Positions 24,861 through 34,320 are shown, numbered from the stretch's first letter. The stretch is DNA of 43,843 nt from an uncultured Oscillospiraceae bacterium (GCA_910577915.1 CAJTOM010000012.1:1-43843), one strand, 5' to 3'. Notes: a model not told the origin generated them from the sequence alone. Numbers and translations: made by a program.

Positions 24861-24907
24861 TCCTCCAAATGTATTCGGAGGGCAGTTTATCAGGCGCAGG
24901 CCCTCCT
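24861..24907 (-). promoter_or_regulatory. Competing hairpins over the acetyltransferase Shine-Dalgarno (candidate attenuator)
   Basis: Three complementary segments lie on the minus strand: GGAGGGC inside the mini-ORF (24900-24906), GCCCTCC (24877-24883) and the Shine-Dalgarno GGAGG (within 24862-24866). Segment 1 can pair with 2 (7 bp, 16-nt loop), or segment 2 with 3 in a stem of about 8 bp (24862-24869 with 24874-24881, one G-U pair, 4-nt loop). The second structure hides the ribosome site; the two cannot form together. Confidence 0.5.
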
Positions 24908-24931
24908 GCAGCGCACAGCGATCTTTTTCAT
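24890..24931 (-). CDS. Candidate leader peptide ahead of the acetyltransferase genes
   Basis: A 13-codon frame encoding MKKIAVRCRRACA, too short for normal gene finding. Support: AAAGGA lies about 11 bases before the ATG, tandem stop codons TGA TAA end it, it lies between a good promoter and the acetyltransferase gene, and its AGG AGG codons overlap a segment that controls pairing around the downstream ribosome site. No homologue is claimed; translation is an inference. Confidence 0.4.
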   Translation of the reverse strand: MKKIAVRCRRACA

Positions 24932-24963
24932 GGTTTGTACCATCCTTTCATTAAGATGTATAC

Positions 24964-24992
24964 AGAATAGCATATCTATGGAAAAACCGCAA
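24964..24992 (-). promoter_or_regulatory. Promoter of the acetyltransferase pair
   Basis: Minus strand TTGCGG (24987-24992), 17-bp spacer, TATTCT (24964-24969) with TGC just upstream (extended -10). It lies immediately after the addA stop codon, giving an untranslated leader of about 110 nucleotides. Confidence 0.6.
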
Positions 24993-24998
24993 CAGCTC

Positions 24999-27900
24999 TT
25001 ATCCAACCTCCACCGCCTGGCCGGTGTGGAAAAAGTACAGGATCCGCCGCGTCACCGGCAGCTCCAGCATCCTCTCCAGCGCGCCGCTGTAGGCCGCCAG
25101 CTGGGGGCGGTAGTAGTCCAGCTTCTCCGGCAGGGACGCCTCCGTCACCCGGTCCGTCTTGAAGTCCACCACCGTCACCGCCCCGTCCTTCACCGCGTAC
25201 AGGTCCACCACCCCCTGGAGCAGAACCTCGTCCGTCCCGTCCAGCTCCGGGCAGTAGGCCGCCGCCGGCACCAGGAGGCTGAAGCGGTACTCCCGCTCCA
25301 CGCGCTCCGCCTCCCGCAGCTCGCGGGCCAGAGGCGAGGCCAGAAACCGCCCCACGGCGGCCAGATCCACCGCCGCCGCCTGCTCCTCCGTCAGAAGCCG
25401 CCGCCGCACCAGATCCGCCACCGTCTCCCCCGGATCGGTCTTTCCGCTCAGATCCACGTACTGCATCACCAGGTGCACCGCCGTGCCCCGCTCCGCGCCG
25501 TCCACAGGCCGCTTCCCCGCCAGAAAGCGGGGGGCGGCGAAGACCGGGCGGGCGTAGGGCTGGAGGGTGTCCTCGGCGATCTCCCGGTCCTTCTCCCGGC
25601 CCTTGAGCTGGGTGGCGGTGAGCTTGGTGGGGGCGGAGCAGGCCGCCTGGTGGGGATAGACGAACTCCAGAGCCGCCCGGTCCACCGGCAGGGTCTCTCC
25701 GCCGGCGGCCCGGACCGCCGCCTCCCCCGCCGCCGGCGGCTCCCCGTAGGGGACGCCGTCGTGGAAGGCCACCACCCAGCTCTCGTCCCCGGCGGGGGCA
25801 AAGGTCCCGTCCTCCAGCTCCGCGATCTCCCGCAGGGGGGCGGCCTCCCGCCGCTGCAGCAGGGGCAGCAGAATCCACTCCGCCATGGACTTGGCCCCGT
25901 CCACCGTCTCCGGCGGCACCCGCAGGGCCGACAGGGCGGCCAGCTCCGCCAGCTTCCGGGCCGCCCCGGGGAGGGACGCGGTCATGATCAGCTTCTCCCG
26001 GGCCCTGGTCATGCCCACATACAGCACCCGCATCTCCTCGGCGCGCATCTCCCGGCTCAGGCGGCCCGCCACCGCCTCACGGGCGATGGTGGGGTAGCGC
26101 AGGCGGCGGTCCAGGTCGATATACAGGGGCCCCAGGCCCAGCTTGGGGTGGACCAGCACCGGGGTCTGCAGGTCGGTCTTGTTGAAGCTCTTGTTCAGGT
26201 CCATCAGCACCACAATGGGAAACTCCAGGCCCTTGGAGCGGTGGATGCTCATCACCTGCACGCCTCCCGCGGCGGCCCCGGAGGCCGCCGCCGGCTGCTC
26301 CCCGTTCTCCAGCAGGAGGCGGAGGTGGCTGACAAAGGCGAACAGACCCTTGTACCCCGCCCCCTCGAAGGCCCTGGCGTGCTCGTAGAGGGCGATGAGG
26401 TTCTCCCGCCGCCGCTCCCCGCCGCTCATGGCCCCAAAGACCCCCAGCACGTGCAGCTGGTTGTAGAGCCGCCAGATGAGCCGGTGGATGCTCATGTCCC
26501 TGGCAAGGCTGCGCAGGTCCCCGATCTGCGCCAGAAACCGGCGGCAGACCTCATCCCCGCTGGCGGCCAGGGCCTCGTAGAAGTCCCCCGTTGGGTGCTC
26601 CCCCCGGACGGCCGCCAGCTGGTCGGGGGTGAAGCCGAACAGGGGCGAGCGCAGCACGGCGATGAGAGGCACGTCCTGCCGGGGATTGTCCAGGATCTGC
26701 AGCAGGGCGCAGACCACCGCAACCTCCATGGTGGAGAAGAAGTCCTCGTCCTCCTGGACCCCGCAGGGGATGCCCCGCTCCGCCAGCGCCAGGGTGCAGC
26801 AGCGCAGCCGGGGGCCGGGGGAGCGCATGAGGATGACCACGTCCTCCGGCCGGCAGGGCCGCAGCGCCCCCGTGTCCGCGTCCGTCACCGGGTACCCCTC
26901 CCGCAGCAGCCTGTCGATCCGCTCCGCCGCGAAGCGCGCCTCCGCCAGAGGGCGGTTCACCGGCGGGGCCTCCCTGTCCCGGTTCACGGGCACCTCCAGC
27001 AGGTGGAACTCCGTCTGGCAGTCCGCCCGCTCCGGCAGAAAGTCCGCCCCGAAGTGGAGGCGCTCCGCCTGGCCGTAGTCGATCTCCCCCATCTCCCGGC
27101 TCATAATGGCCTGGAAGACAAAATTCACCGCGTCGATCACCGGCCGGCGGGAGCGGAAGTTCTGGCTGAGCAGAATCCGCCGGGGCCCCCCCTCCTCCTG
27201 CCGCCGGTCCGGGTAGCGCTGGTACTTCTCCAGGAAGATGGTGGGGTCCGCCAGGCGGAAGCGGTAGATGGACTGCTTCACGTCCCCCACGGTGAACAGG
27301 GCGCGCCCTTGGCGGGAGACGGCGGAGAAGATGCAGTTCTGCACCTGGTTGGTGTCCTGGTACTCGTCCACCATCACCTCCAGGTAGCGCCTCCCCACCT
27401 CCGCCGCCAGGTCCGTGGGCCGCCCGTCCTCCCCCAGCAGCAGGCGCACCGCGTAGTGCTCCTGATCGGAAAAGTCGGTGGCGTTGCGGCGCAGCTTCTC
27501 CCGCTGGTAGGCCGCCGAGAAGTCCGCGCACAGCGTCAGCAGGGCCTCCATGGCCGGGGCGGAGCGGCGCAGATCCTCCCCCGCCTCCGCCCCGGATACG
27601 GCCAGCACCGCCTGGGCGGCGTTCATCTCCGCTCTGCACCGGTCCCAGAGGTTTTTCATCTTCTGCTTCAGCTCCGGGAACTCGCACCCCCTGGCGGCGC
27701 TCAGCCGGGGCCAGCTCACGGCGGCGGCCGCCGCCTCGTCCCAGCCCTCCTCCGTCCGCTCCGCGAGGATCGCCAGCTGCCGGGCCGCACCGGTGAAGCC
27801 GGGGCTGTAGGCCCGCCAGAGGGGGCCGTCGTCCGCCATCTGGCTGACGCCGTCCTCCAGCAGGGCGGCCCAGTGGCGGGCCTTCCGCCCCAGGCCCGCC

Positions 27901-28562
27901 AGCAGCTCGGCGCCGTAGACCGTGCGCCCCCCGTCCGCCGGGAGGCTCCGCCAGAGCGCCGCCTGCTCCTCCAGCCAGCGGAGAGGGTAGGCGTGGCTCT
28001 GGACCTTCCCGTGGAGATCCAGCACCAGCTCCTCCAGCCCCCTGTCGTCCCGGCCGAAGCCGAAGGCGTCCGCCAGCTGCGCCGCGCCGGGGCCCATACC
28101 GGCGTAAAAGGCCTCCAGCACGCGGCCCAGCACACGGCGGCGCAGCAGGGCGGCCTCCCCCTCGTCCAGCACACGGAAGTCCGCCGTCAGCCCCCGCTCC
28201 CCTTGGAAGTCCAGCAGGTGGACGTTCTCCCGCAGCAGGGCGGTGCAGAAGGCGTCGATGGTCTTGATGTCCGCCTGGTAGACCAGCAGCAGCTGGCGCT
28301 GGAGGTGGCGGTCACCGGGCCGGTCCGACATGCGCCCGGCCAGCTCCTGGGCGATGCGCTCGCGCAGCTCCGCCGCCGCCGCGCGGGTATAGGTGATGAT
28401 GAGGAAGTCGTCCATATTGGCCTGCTCCTCCCCCAGCACGCGGCGGAACAGGCGGTCCACCAGCACGCGGGTCTTGCCGCTGCCGGCGGCGGCGGAGACC
28501 AGCAGGCTCCCCCCCTGGTCCTCCACCACTGCCCTCTGGCTGTCGGTCAGCATCACGCTCAT
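24999..28562 (-). CDS. addA: Helicase-exonuclease AddAB, subunit AddA
   Basis: A 1187-residue UvrD-like helicase and nuclease that with AddB processes double-strand breaks for recombination (the RecBCD counterpart in Firmicutes). Walker A SAAAGSGKT is near residues 22-31, motif II VDEYQDTNQVQ in the middle, helicase motifs such as TVGDVKQSIYRFRLADP and VLYVGMTRAREKLIM, and a C-terminal RecB-like nuclease with GTAVHLVMQYVD, GVVDLYAV, and VDFKTDRV. The ATG overlaps the addB stop (ATGA) with GGAGGAG ahead. Length is typical. Confidence 0.95.
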   Translation of the reverse strand: MSVMLTDSQRAVVEDQGGSLLVSAAAGSGKTRVLVDRLFRRVLGEEQANMDDFLIITYTRAAAAELRERIAQELAGRMSDRPGDRHLQRQLLLVYQADIKTIDAFCTALLRENVHLLDFQGERGLTADFRVLDEGEAALLRRRVLGRVLEAFYAGMGPGAAQLADAFGFGRDDRGLEELVLDLHGKVQSHAYPLRWLEEQAALWRSLPADGGRTVYGAELLAGLGRKARHWAALLEDGVSQMADDGPLWRAYSPGFTGAARQLAILAERTEEGWDEAAAAAVSWPRLSAARGCEFPELKQKMKNLWDRCRAEMNAAQAVLAVSGAEAGEDLRRSAPAMEALLTLCADFSAAYQREKLRRNATDFSDQEHYAVRLLLGEDGRPTDLAAEVGRRYLEVMVDEYQDTNQVQNCIFSAVSRQGRALFTVGDVKQSIYRFRLADPTIFLEKYQRYPDRRQEEGGPRRILLSQNFRSRRPVIDAVNFVFQAIMSREMGEIDYGQAERLHFGADFLPERADCQTEFHLLEVPVNRDREAPPVNRPLAEARFAAERIDRLLREGYPVTDADTGALRPCRPEDVVILMRSPGPRLRCCTLALAERGIPCGVQEDEDFFSTMEVAVVCALLQILDNPRQDVPLIAVLRSPLFGFTPDQLAAVRGEHPTGDFYEALAASGDEVCRRFLAQIGDLRSLARDMSIHRLIWRLYNQLHVLGVFGAMSGGERRRENLIALYEHARAFEGAGYKGLFAFVSHLRLLLENGEQPAAASGAAAGGVQVMSIHRSKGLEFPIVVLMDLNKSFNKTDLQTPVLVHPKLGLGPLYIDLDRRLRYPTIAREAVAGRLSREMRAEEMRVLYVGMTRAREKLIMTASLPGAARKLAELAALSALRVPPETVDGAKSMAEWILLPLLQRREAAPLREIAELEDGTFAPAGDESWVVAFHDGVPYGEPPAAGEAAVRAAGGETLPVDRAALEFVYPHQAACSAPTKLTATQLKGREKDREIAEDTLQPYARPVFAAPRFLAGKRPVDGAERGTAVHLVMQYVDLSGKTDPGETVADLVRRRLLTEEQAAAVDLAAVGRFLASPLARELREAERVEREYRFSLLVPAAAYCPELDGTDEVLLQGVVDLYAVKDGAVTVVDFKTDRVTEASLPEKLDYYRPQLAAYSGALERMLELPVTRRILYFFHTGQAVEVG

Positions 28563-31500
28563 ATCCGCTCCTCCTCTATGGTTGTGTCGATCTGGCTCCA
28601 GAACTCCGCCGGGGTCACGGGGCGGATCAGCTCCATGCGGTCACCGCCCTCCCCGTCCATGAAGTGGCAGGCGGAGGCGAATTCACAGTAGGTGCAGGCG
28701 CTGTCCTCCTCGCTGCGCCCGCAGGGGTCCGCGTCGATGTTGCCGTCGCGCAGCTCACAGGCGATCTTCTCCAGCAGCCGGTCCACGTAGCGGCTCAGCT
28801 TCCCCAGCTCCGCCGCCGTGGCCACGCCCTTGGCGATGGACCCGTCCCGGCCCAGGGTGAGGGGCAGGAAGCGGGGGGACTCCAGGGCGCTGTGCTCCAT
28901 GGCACGCAGGACCTCCGGCTCCCCCAGGACCATGCCGCTGCGGCGCAGCTCCCGGTCCAGGGCGGCGCGCAGGCGGGCTTCGTCGATCCCCCTGGGCTGG
29001 CTGACCAGCACGTCCCGGGCGGGCAGGTACAGCACCCCCGCCGGGACAATCTCGCGGCCGAAGAGGGCCCCGCCCTCCCGCTCCAGGGTGAAGAGGTAGA
29101 GGAGCATCTGGATATTCAGGCCGTGGCGCACGTCCCCCAGGTCGAAGGCCTTCTTCCCCGACTTGTAGTCCACCACCCGCAGATACAGCCGCCCGTCCTT
29201 GAGCCAGCCGTCCACCCGGTCCACCTTCCCCGTCACCGTCAGGGAGGCCCCGGCGGTCTGCACGGAGATGGCGGGCAGGTCCCCGCCGTCCCCGAAGCCC
29301 AGCTCAAAGGCCACAGGCACAAAGTCCGACGCCGCCAGCTCCTCGGCCACGTTCTCCACAATGACCCCCACCGTCCTGCGCAGGCGGCGGAAGAGGTAGC
29401 GGAAGCGGGCGTCCCGCTTGTCGAAGGAGGGCAGTGAGGCGTCCATATACTGGCGCACCGCCTGGTCCGTCAGCTCCTCCAGCTCCTCCCGGCCCACCTG
29501 GGCGAAGCCCCCCCGGTCCACGGCGGCGCGGGTGACGTGCTCGAGGACGTAGTGGAGGAAGGTGCCCACCTGGGCCGCGTCGAAGCCCGCCGGCGTGCGC
29601 TCCCTGGCCCGCAGGCCGTACTGCATGAAGTAGGCAAAGTGGCAGGAGCTGACCTTGTCGATGCGGCTGGCGCTCATGCGGTAGCTGCGGCCGTAGAGGG
29701 TCTCCACCGCCGGCGGGGAGAGGCGGCCACGCTGCATCCGGGCGGCCCGGTCCATGGCCTCCAGGGCCTCGGACCAGCGGCCGCTCTCTTGGAAAAACCG
29801 CCGCAGCTCCTCCCCCCGCTCCCCGCCCGCCAGCTCCAGGGCGGGAACGGGGGCGGAGAGGCGGCTGGGCAGCGCCCCCCGGTCCGTCTCCTCCGGCGTC
29901 CCAGGCAGCAGGGCGCGCACCCGCCCCACCACAAAGGAGGGCCGCAGCGGCGCGCCGGCCAGGTCCGACGCCGGCCAGGTCACCCACAGCCGGTCCGTGG
30001 GCTGGGCCAGGGCGGCGTAGAGGTTCTGCAGCTCGATGTGGAACAGCTCCATGCCGCTGGGGGCCAGGTCGATCCCCGTCTCCCGCAGCCGCTCCCGGTC
30101 CTCCCGGGTGAGCAGGCCCGTGCCGGCCTGCACCGCCGGGAGCACGTGGTCGTTGGCCCCCATGAGGAAGAGCACCTTCACCCGGTGGCGGTCATTGCGG
30201 GTGATCTGGGTGGCCTGGACCTGATCCAGGGACACGGGGATGGTCCCCACGTCGTACTGGGTGAGCACCAGCTTCAAAAGCCGGGTGAACTCCTCCGTAT
30301 CCAGGGGCGCGTCCTCCAGAATGCCGGCAAACTGGTCCATGACGCCGCACAGAAGCTCCCAGAGCTGGCTGTACTCCCTGGCCCGCTGGAGCTCCCCCAG
30401 CGCCTCCAGGCGCTCCGTGCGCTCCGAGAGCTGCCGGGCCAGCCCCAGCTCCTCCAGAAACGCCCACAGCACCTCCAGCTTCCCTCTGGCGCCGGGATGC
30501 TCCCTAAGTCCACGGGCCAGGCGGCCCAGAGGGCCGGCCACCCGGCGGCGCAGAGCGTTGAGCCGGACCAGCCTCTCGGTCTGGCCGGGGGTGAAGGCCT
30601 CCTGCCAGCCGTCCGGGTTGCCGGTCCAGTCCTCGTCCCGGATCCACATGCTCCCGTGGATGTCCCAGGCGATGGCGTAGTTCTCCAGGAGGTCGCACTC
30701 CTCGTCGCTCAGCCCCGCCAGCCCCGTCTTCAGCCAGCGGAACATGTCCTCGTACTCGTACCCCCCCGCCACCGCGTCCAGGGCGCCGGCCAGCAGGCTG
30801 AGCACCGGCTTCTCCAGCACGTCGCTGCGGCGGCTGAGGTAGACGGGCACGCCGTAGCGCTCGAAGACGTTCTCAATGGTGGCGGCGTACTCGTCCAGGT
30901 TCCGGGCGGCCACGGCGATGTCCCGGAAGCGGCAGCGCTCCGTGCGCACCAGCTCCAGAATCTTCGCCGCCACGTACTCCGTCTCGGTGAACATGCTCTC
31001 CGCCCGGCACAGCGTCACCCGGCGGTCCTCCCCCGGCCAGGGCCGGATGGGGCCGAAAAAGTGCCCGGTCAGGTGGTCCAGGCTGTTTGCCGGCTCCCGC
31101 GGGGGCAGAATCACCGTCTCGCACGCCGCGCCGCAGGCCGCCGCCAGCCGCTCCAGGCGCTCCTTGGCCCGAACGGACTGGGTGAACATCTCCAGGCCGC
31201 CGCAGTCCCCCAGCAGGGTCACGGTGACGGACCGGGCTTCTTTGAGCAGAATCTCGATGAGCTTGAGCTCCTGGGCGGTGAAGTAGGTGAAGCCGTCCAG
31301 GTACACGTCCCGGCCCCCGGCGTACCCCGACTCCGCCAGGCGCTCGATGAGCTTCTCCGTCAGATCCCGCCGGTCCGCCTCCCCGCCCCGCAGGCGGGAG
31401 AGGTAGGCGGCGTAGATGAGGGACACGTCCCGCACCTTCTCCCCGCTCATGCCCTCCAGGGCGGGCACCGCCTCCCCCAGATCCTCCGGCAGCACCCGGC

Positions 31501-31876
31501 AGGCGATCAGCTCGTCGCACAGCCCGGTGAGCTCCTGGAGAAAGGGCGCCTTCCGGCTGGGCCGGGCGTAGACGGTCAGCTGGGAGACCACCTCCTGCAG
31601 GGCCAGCTGCATGAGCAGCAGCTTTCCCCCCGCGTCCAGGGTCCCGTCGGCCAGCCCCCCCGTCAGCGCCAGCACCCGGCGGGCCAGCAGGCGCAGGCTG
31701 AGCACCTCGGCGTACCGCCCGGCGGCGGGGCCGAAGGCCCGGCACAGATCCAGCTCCGCCGCGTGGGAGGCGTGCTCCGGCACCAGCAGCAGCGCTCCGC
31801 CGCCCCCCCCTCTGATCGCTTCCAGCACCCTGCCGGATTTGCCGGTGTTGGCCCGGCCCATCCAAATGCGCAGCAT
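28559..31876 (-). CDS. addB: Helicase-exonuclease AddAB, subunit AddB
   Basis: A 1105-residue partner of AddA. Near the N-terminus is a Walker A-like GRANTGKS; the inactivated helicase core is followed by a C-terminal nuclease with VDRVDGWL, VVDYKSGKKAFDLG and an iron-sulfur cluster set: a cysteine in SSCHFAYFMQYGLR and three in the C-terminal stretch DSACTYCEFASACHF. ATG 31876 is chosen because AGGAGG is nine bases upstream; an ATG at 31897 adds seven residues and has only a weak site. Promoter immediately upstream. Confidence 0.93.
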   Translation of the reverse strand: MLRIWMGRANTGKSGRVLEAIRGGGGGALLLVPEHASHAAELDLCRAFGPAAGRYAEVLSLRLLARRVLALTGGLADGTLDAGGKLLLMQLALQEVVSQLTVYARPSRKAPFLQELTGLCDELIACRVLPEDLGEAVPALEGMSGEKVRDVSLIYAAYLSRLRGGEADRRDLTEKLIERLAESGYAGGRDVYLDGFTYFTAQELKLIEILLKEARSVTVTLLGDCGGLEMFTQSVRAKERLERLAAACGAACETVILPPREPANSLDHLTGHFFGPIRPWPGEDRRVTLCRAESMFTETEYVAAKILELVRTERCRFRDIAVAARNLDEYAATIENVFERYGVPVYLSRRSDVLEKPVLSLLAGALDAVAGGYEYEDMFRWLKTGLAGLSDEECDLLENYAIAWDIHGSMWIRDEDWTGNPDGWQEAFTPGQTERLVRLNALRRRVAGPLGRLARGLREHPGARGKLEVLWAFLEELGLARQLSERTERLEALGELQRAREYSQLWELLCGVMDQFAGILEDAPLDTEEFTRLLKLVLTQYDVGTIPVSLDQVQATQITRNDRHRVKVLFLMGANDHVLPAVQAGTGLLTREDRERLRETGIDLAPSGMELFHIELQNLYAALAQPTDRLWVTWPASDLAGAPLRPSFVVGRVRALLPGTPEETDRGALPSRLSAPVPALELAGGERGEELRRFFQESGRWSEALEAMDRAARMQRGRLSPPAVETLYGRSYRMSASRIDKVSSCHFAYFMQYGLRARERTPAGFDAAQVGTFLHYVLEHVTRAAVDRGGFAQVGREELEELTDQAVRQYMDASLPSFDKRDARFRYLFRRLRRTVGVIVENVAEELAASDFVPVAFELGFGDGGDLPAISVQTAGASLTVTGKVDRVDGWLKDGRLYLRVVDYKSGKKAFDLGDVRHGLNIQMLLYLFTLEREGGALFGREIVPAGVLYLPARDVLVSQPRGIDEARLRAALDRELRRSGMVLGEPEVLRAMEHSALESPRFLPLTLGRDGSIAKGVATAAELGKLSRYVDRLLEKIACELRDGNIDADPCGRSEEDSACTYCEFASACHFMDGEGGDRMELIRPVTPAEFWSQIDTTIEEERI

Positions 31877-31916
31877 AGGACAATTCCTCCTGTTCATTCA
31901 CTTTCCATACGGCCCG

Positions 31917-31946
31917 ATTATACCAGACAGAGGTCCGGCCTTTCAA
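31917..31946 (-). promoter_or_regulatory. Promoter of addBA
   Basis: Minus strand TTGAAA (31941-31946), 18-bp spacer, TATAAT (31917-31922) preceded by TGG (extended -10). About 40 bp before the addB start. Confidence 0.75.
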
Positions 31947-31984
31947 CCTCTTTCCACAAAATCCCGCAAAATCCGCCCCGCCCC

Positions 31985-32013
31985 TTGAAAATTCCGGGCC
32001 CCGGCCGTATAAT
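31985..32013 (+). promoter_or_regulatory. Promoter of the exported M3 peptidase gene
   Basis: Plus strand TTGAAA (31985-31990), 17-bp spacer, TATAAT (32008-32013), divergent from the addBA promoter about 40 bp away. Confidence 0.75.
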
Positions 32014-32070
32014 TGGGGCAGCATCCCCAAAAACTGACGAAAAGGTCAAGAAAGGATTGAAAGAACGGCT

Positions 32071-34272
32071 ATGCGAAAAAAACTGCTGACCCTGCTGCTG
32101 GTTCTATCCCTGCTGCTGGCCATGTGCCCCGTGGGCCTGGCGGCGGAGGCGCGGGAGACCGACTTCTTCACCGACCAGCCCCACGCCGATGTGAACTACG
32201 CCGACATGACCTACGAGCACCTGGAGGCGGCGCCCTTCCTGGAGGAGATGGAGGCTATCCGCGCCCTGCTGTCCAGCGGCTCCAACGCCAAGACCGTGGA
32301 GGAGCGCTTTGACGCGCTGACGGACCGGGTGCTCTACCTGGTCACCATGTACCGCCTGATCGACATCCGGACCTACCAGAACGCCACGGACGACACCGCC
32401 GCCGCCGAGCTGGAGCACACCTACGACGTCTACCTGGACGTGTCGGACGCCCTGTGCCTGCTGGTCCGCGCCATTCTGGAGTCCCCCTGCGCCGGCTTCC
32501 TCAAGCCCCAGCTGAGCGAGGAGGACCAGGCGTATTACCTGGACTATGAGGCCATGAGCGCCGAGGAGAAGGCCCTGGAATCCCAGGAGCAGGCCCTGAC
32601 GAACGAGTACACCGCGGCGGCGGCCCGGATCACCGCAGAGGTGGACGGCCAGGAATGGGACGACGCCAGCGCCTACTACGCCTACATGGACGGGCTCATC
32701 GCCTATGAGGACTATGTGGAGATCGCCGACGCCGTCGCCCGGGAGCAGAACCGGGTGCTGGGCGAGATCTACCTGCGCATGGTGGCACTGCGCAAGCAGA
32801 TCGCCCAGGTCCAGGGCTACGACAGCTACACCGCCTACGCCTACGAGAACATCTATCAGCGGGACTACTCCCCGGAGGAGATCCAGCGCTTCCACGCCTC
32901 CGTCAAGGAGCACATCGCCCCCCTGTTCAGCGACCTGCTCACCCTGTGGCAGGGCGAGGGCAGCAGCGAGGCCTTCTACCAGGACTACACCGGCGACGCC
33001 GCCCTGGATATGATCGAGCCCTATATCGGCCAGCTCTCCAGCGAGATGGCGGAGGCCTTCGCCTACATGCGCAGCCACGGCCTCTACGACACGGGCGAGA
33101 GCAGCGCCAAGGCCGACGCGGGCTTCACCACCATTCTGGACTACTACGGCGCGCCCTTCTTCTTCAACGCCCCCAGCGGCAACGTGTACGACCTGACCAC
33201 CGCCGTCCACGAGTTCGGCCACTACAACAACTACTACTGGCAGAGCTGCGGCTGGAACGACAGCAGCAAGAGCATCGACCTGTGCGAGGTCCACTCCCAG
33301 GGGCTGGAGCTGCTCTTCTCCCACTTCTACCCCGAGCTCTTCGGCCAGGACGGGGACGCCGTGCTCAACTACCAGCTGCTGACCATCACCGGCGCCATCC
33401 GGGAGGGGGCCCTCCACGATGAGCTGCAGCAGTACGTCTACGCCACCGACAACGTCACCCTCGAGCAGATCAACCGGGAATACCGCCGGCTGTGCGGCGA
33501 GTACGGCCTGGTGGAGGCGGACGATCCCCGGGAGATGCTCTACGACTGGGCCCAGGTGCCCCACACCTTTACCAGCCCCTGCTACTACATCTCCTATGCC
33601 GTGTCCGCCGCCGGGGCCTTCGCCTTCTGGCTGGACGCCCAGGAGGGGACGTACTTTGACGCCCTGGACGACTATCTGGCCTTCGTGGCCCTGCCCGCGG
33701 ACATGAGCTTCCAGGAGAGCTTCCAGGCCCTGCAGATGGACTCCCCCCTCTCGGAGACCTACCTGGAGGAGCTGACCGGGACCCTGCGGACCACCTTGAA
33801 GGTGGAGCAGCGGCTGGAGGCCCTGCCCCAGGACGTCTCCTTCTCCGACGTGACCGAGGCCAACTGGTTCTACGAGCAGGTGCGCATACTGGCCTCCCTG
33901 GGCGTGGTGGAGGGCTATGAGGACGGCGCCTTCCGGCCCAACGAGCCCGCCACCTGGGCCATGGCCGTGGCCGTTCTGACCCGCATGGGCGCGGAGGACC
34001 TCTCCGCCGAGGATCCTGACGCCCCCATCCTCCGTATCGAGCTGGCCCGGCTGCTGGCCCGGACGCTGGAGCTGTCCGGCAAAGCCGGCGCGCCCTTCTC
34101 CGACACGGACGACGGCGCTGTGGCCGCCCTGGCGGAGCTGGGCGTCCTCAGCGGCTACGCCGACGGCACCTTCCGCCCCAACGAGCCCCTGACCCGCGCC
34201 GAGCTGTGTGCGGCGGCCTACAGCCTGGTCATGGCCGCTGTGGACATGATGATGGGAACCTTCAGACAATAA
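32071..34272 (+). CDS. Exported M3-family metallopeptidase with SLH repeats
   Basis: A 733-residue protein. Residues 1-25 form a Sec signal peptide (MRKKLLTLLLVLSLLLAMC, then probable signal peptidase I cleavage near GLAA-EA). The peptidase body is of the M3 oligoendopeptidase type: zinc motif HEFGH at 380-384 and a likely third ligand Glu at 406 in CEVHSQG. After a short linker come two SLH repeats (about 591-640, FSDVTEANWFYEQVRILASLG and GYEDGAFRPNEP; about 676-722, FSDTDDGAVAALAELG with GYADGTFRPNEP), which bind cell-wall polymers. M3 enzymes such as PepF are mostly cytoplasmic, so export plus SLH is unusual. The ribosome site is weak (AAAGGA about 15 bases upstream). The gene stands alone between terminator and promoter. 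Confidence 0.88.
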   Translation: MRKKLLTLLLVLSLLLAMCPVGLAAEARETDFFTDQPHADVNYADMTYEHLEAAPFLEEMEAIRALLSSGSNAKTVEERFDALTDRVLYLVTMYRLIDIRTYQNATDDTAAAELEHTYDVYLDVSDALCLLVRAILESPCAGFLKPQLSEEDQAYYLDYEAMSAEEKALESQEQALTNEYTAAAARITAEVDGQEWDDASAYYAYMDGLIAYEDYVEIADAVAREQNRVLGEIYLRMVALRKQIAQVQGYDSYTAYAYENIYQRDYSPEEIQRFHASVKEHIAPLFSDLLTLWQGEGSSEAFYQDYTGDAALDMIEPYIGQLSSEMAEAFAYMRSHGLYDTGESSAKADAGFTTILDYYGAPFFFNAPSGNVYDLTTAVHEFGHYNNYYWQSCGWNDSSKSIDLCEVHSQGLELLFSHFYPELFGQDGDAVLNYQLLTITGAIREGALHDELQQYVYATDNVTLEQINREYRRLCGEYGLVEADDPREMLYDWAQVPHTFTSPCYYISYAVSAAGAFAFWLDAQEGTYFDALDDYLAFVALPADMSFQESFQALQMDSPLSETYLEELTGTLRTTLKVEQRLEALPQDVSFSDVTEANWFYEQVRILASLGVVEGYEDGAFRPNEPATWAMAVAVLTRMGAEDLSAEDPDAPILRIELARLLARTLELSGKAGAPFSDTDDGAVAALAELGVLSGYADGTFRPNEPLTRAELCAAAYSLVMAAVDMMMGTFRQ

Positions 34273-34287
34273 AAAGCACCGACAGAC

Positions 34288-34320
34288 AGAGCGCCCCCCG
34301 ATTCCTCGGGGGGCGCTCTG
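34288..34320. terminator. Bidirectional terminator-like hairpin between convergent genes
   Basis: A perfect 14-bp stem (34288-34301 with 34306-34319) with a 4-base loop lies between the stop codons of the M3 peptidase (+) and the chemoreceptor (-). On the minus strand TTTTT follows after about 14 bases; on the plus strand there is no T-run. Confidence 0.65.

Noticed and set aside
24852..28691. A very long open frame on the plus strand, antisense to addA (similar long ones at 3022-5169, 10459-13098, 29537-32089, and on the minus strand at 32104-34323).
   Set aside because: They are His/Leu/Arg/Gly-rich mirror frames of well-recognised genes, produced by GC-rich third positions; no domains, ribosome sites or own promoters.
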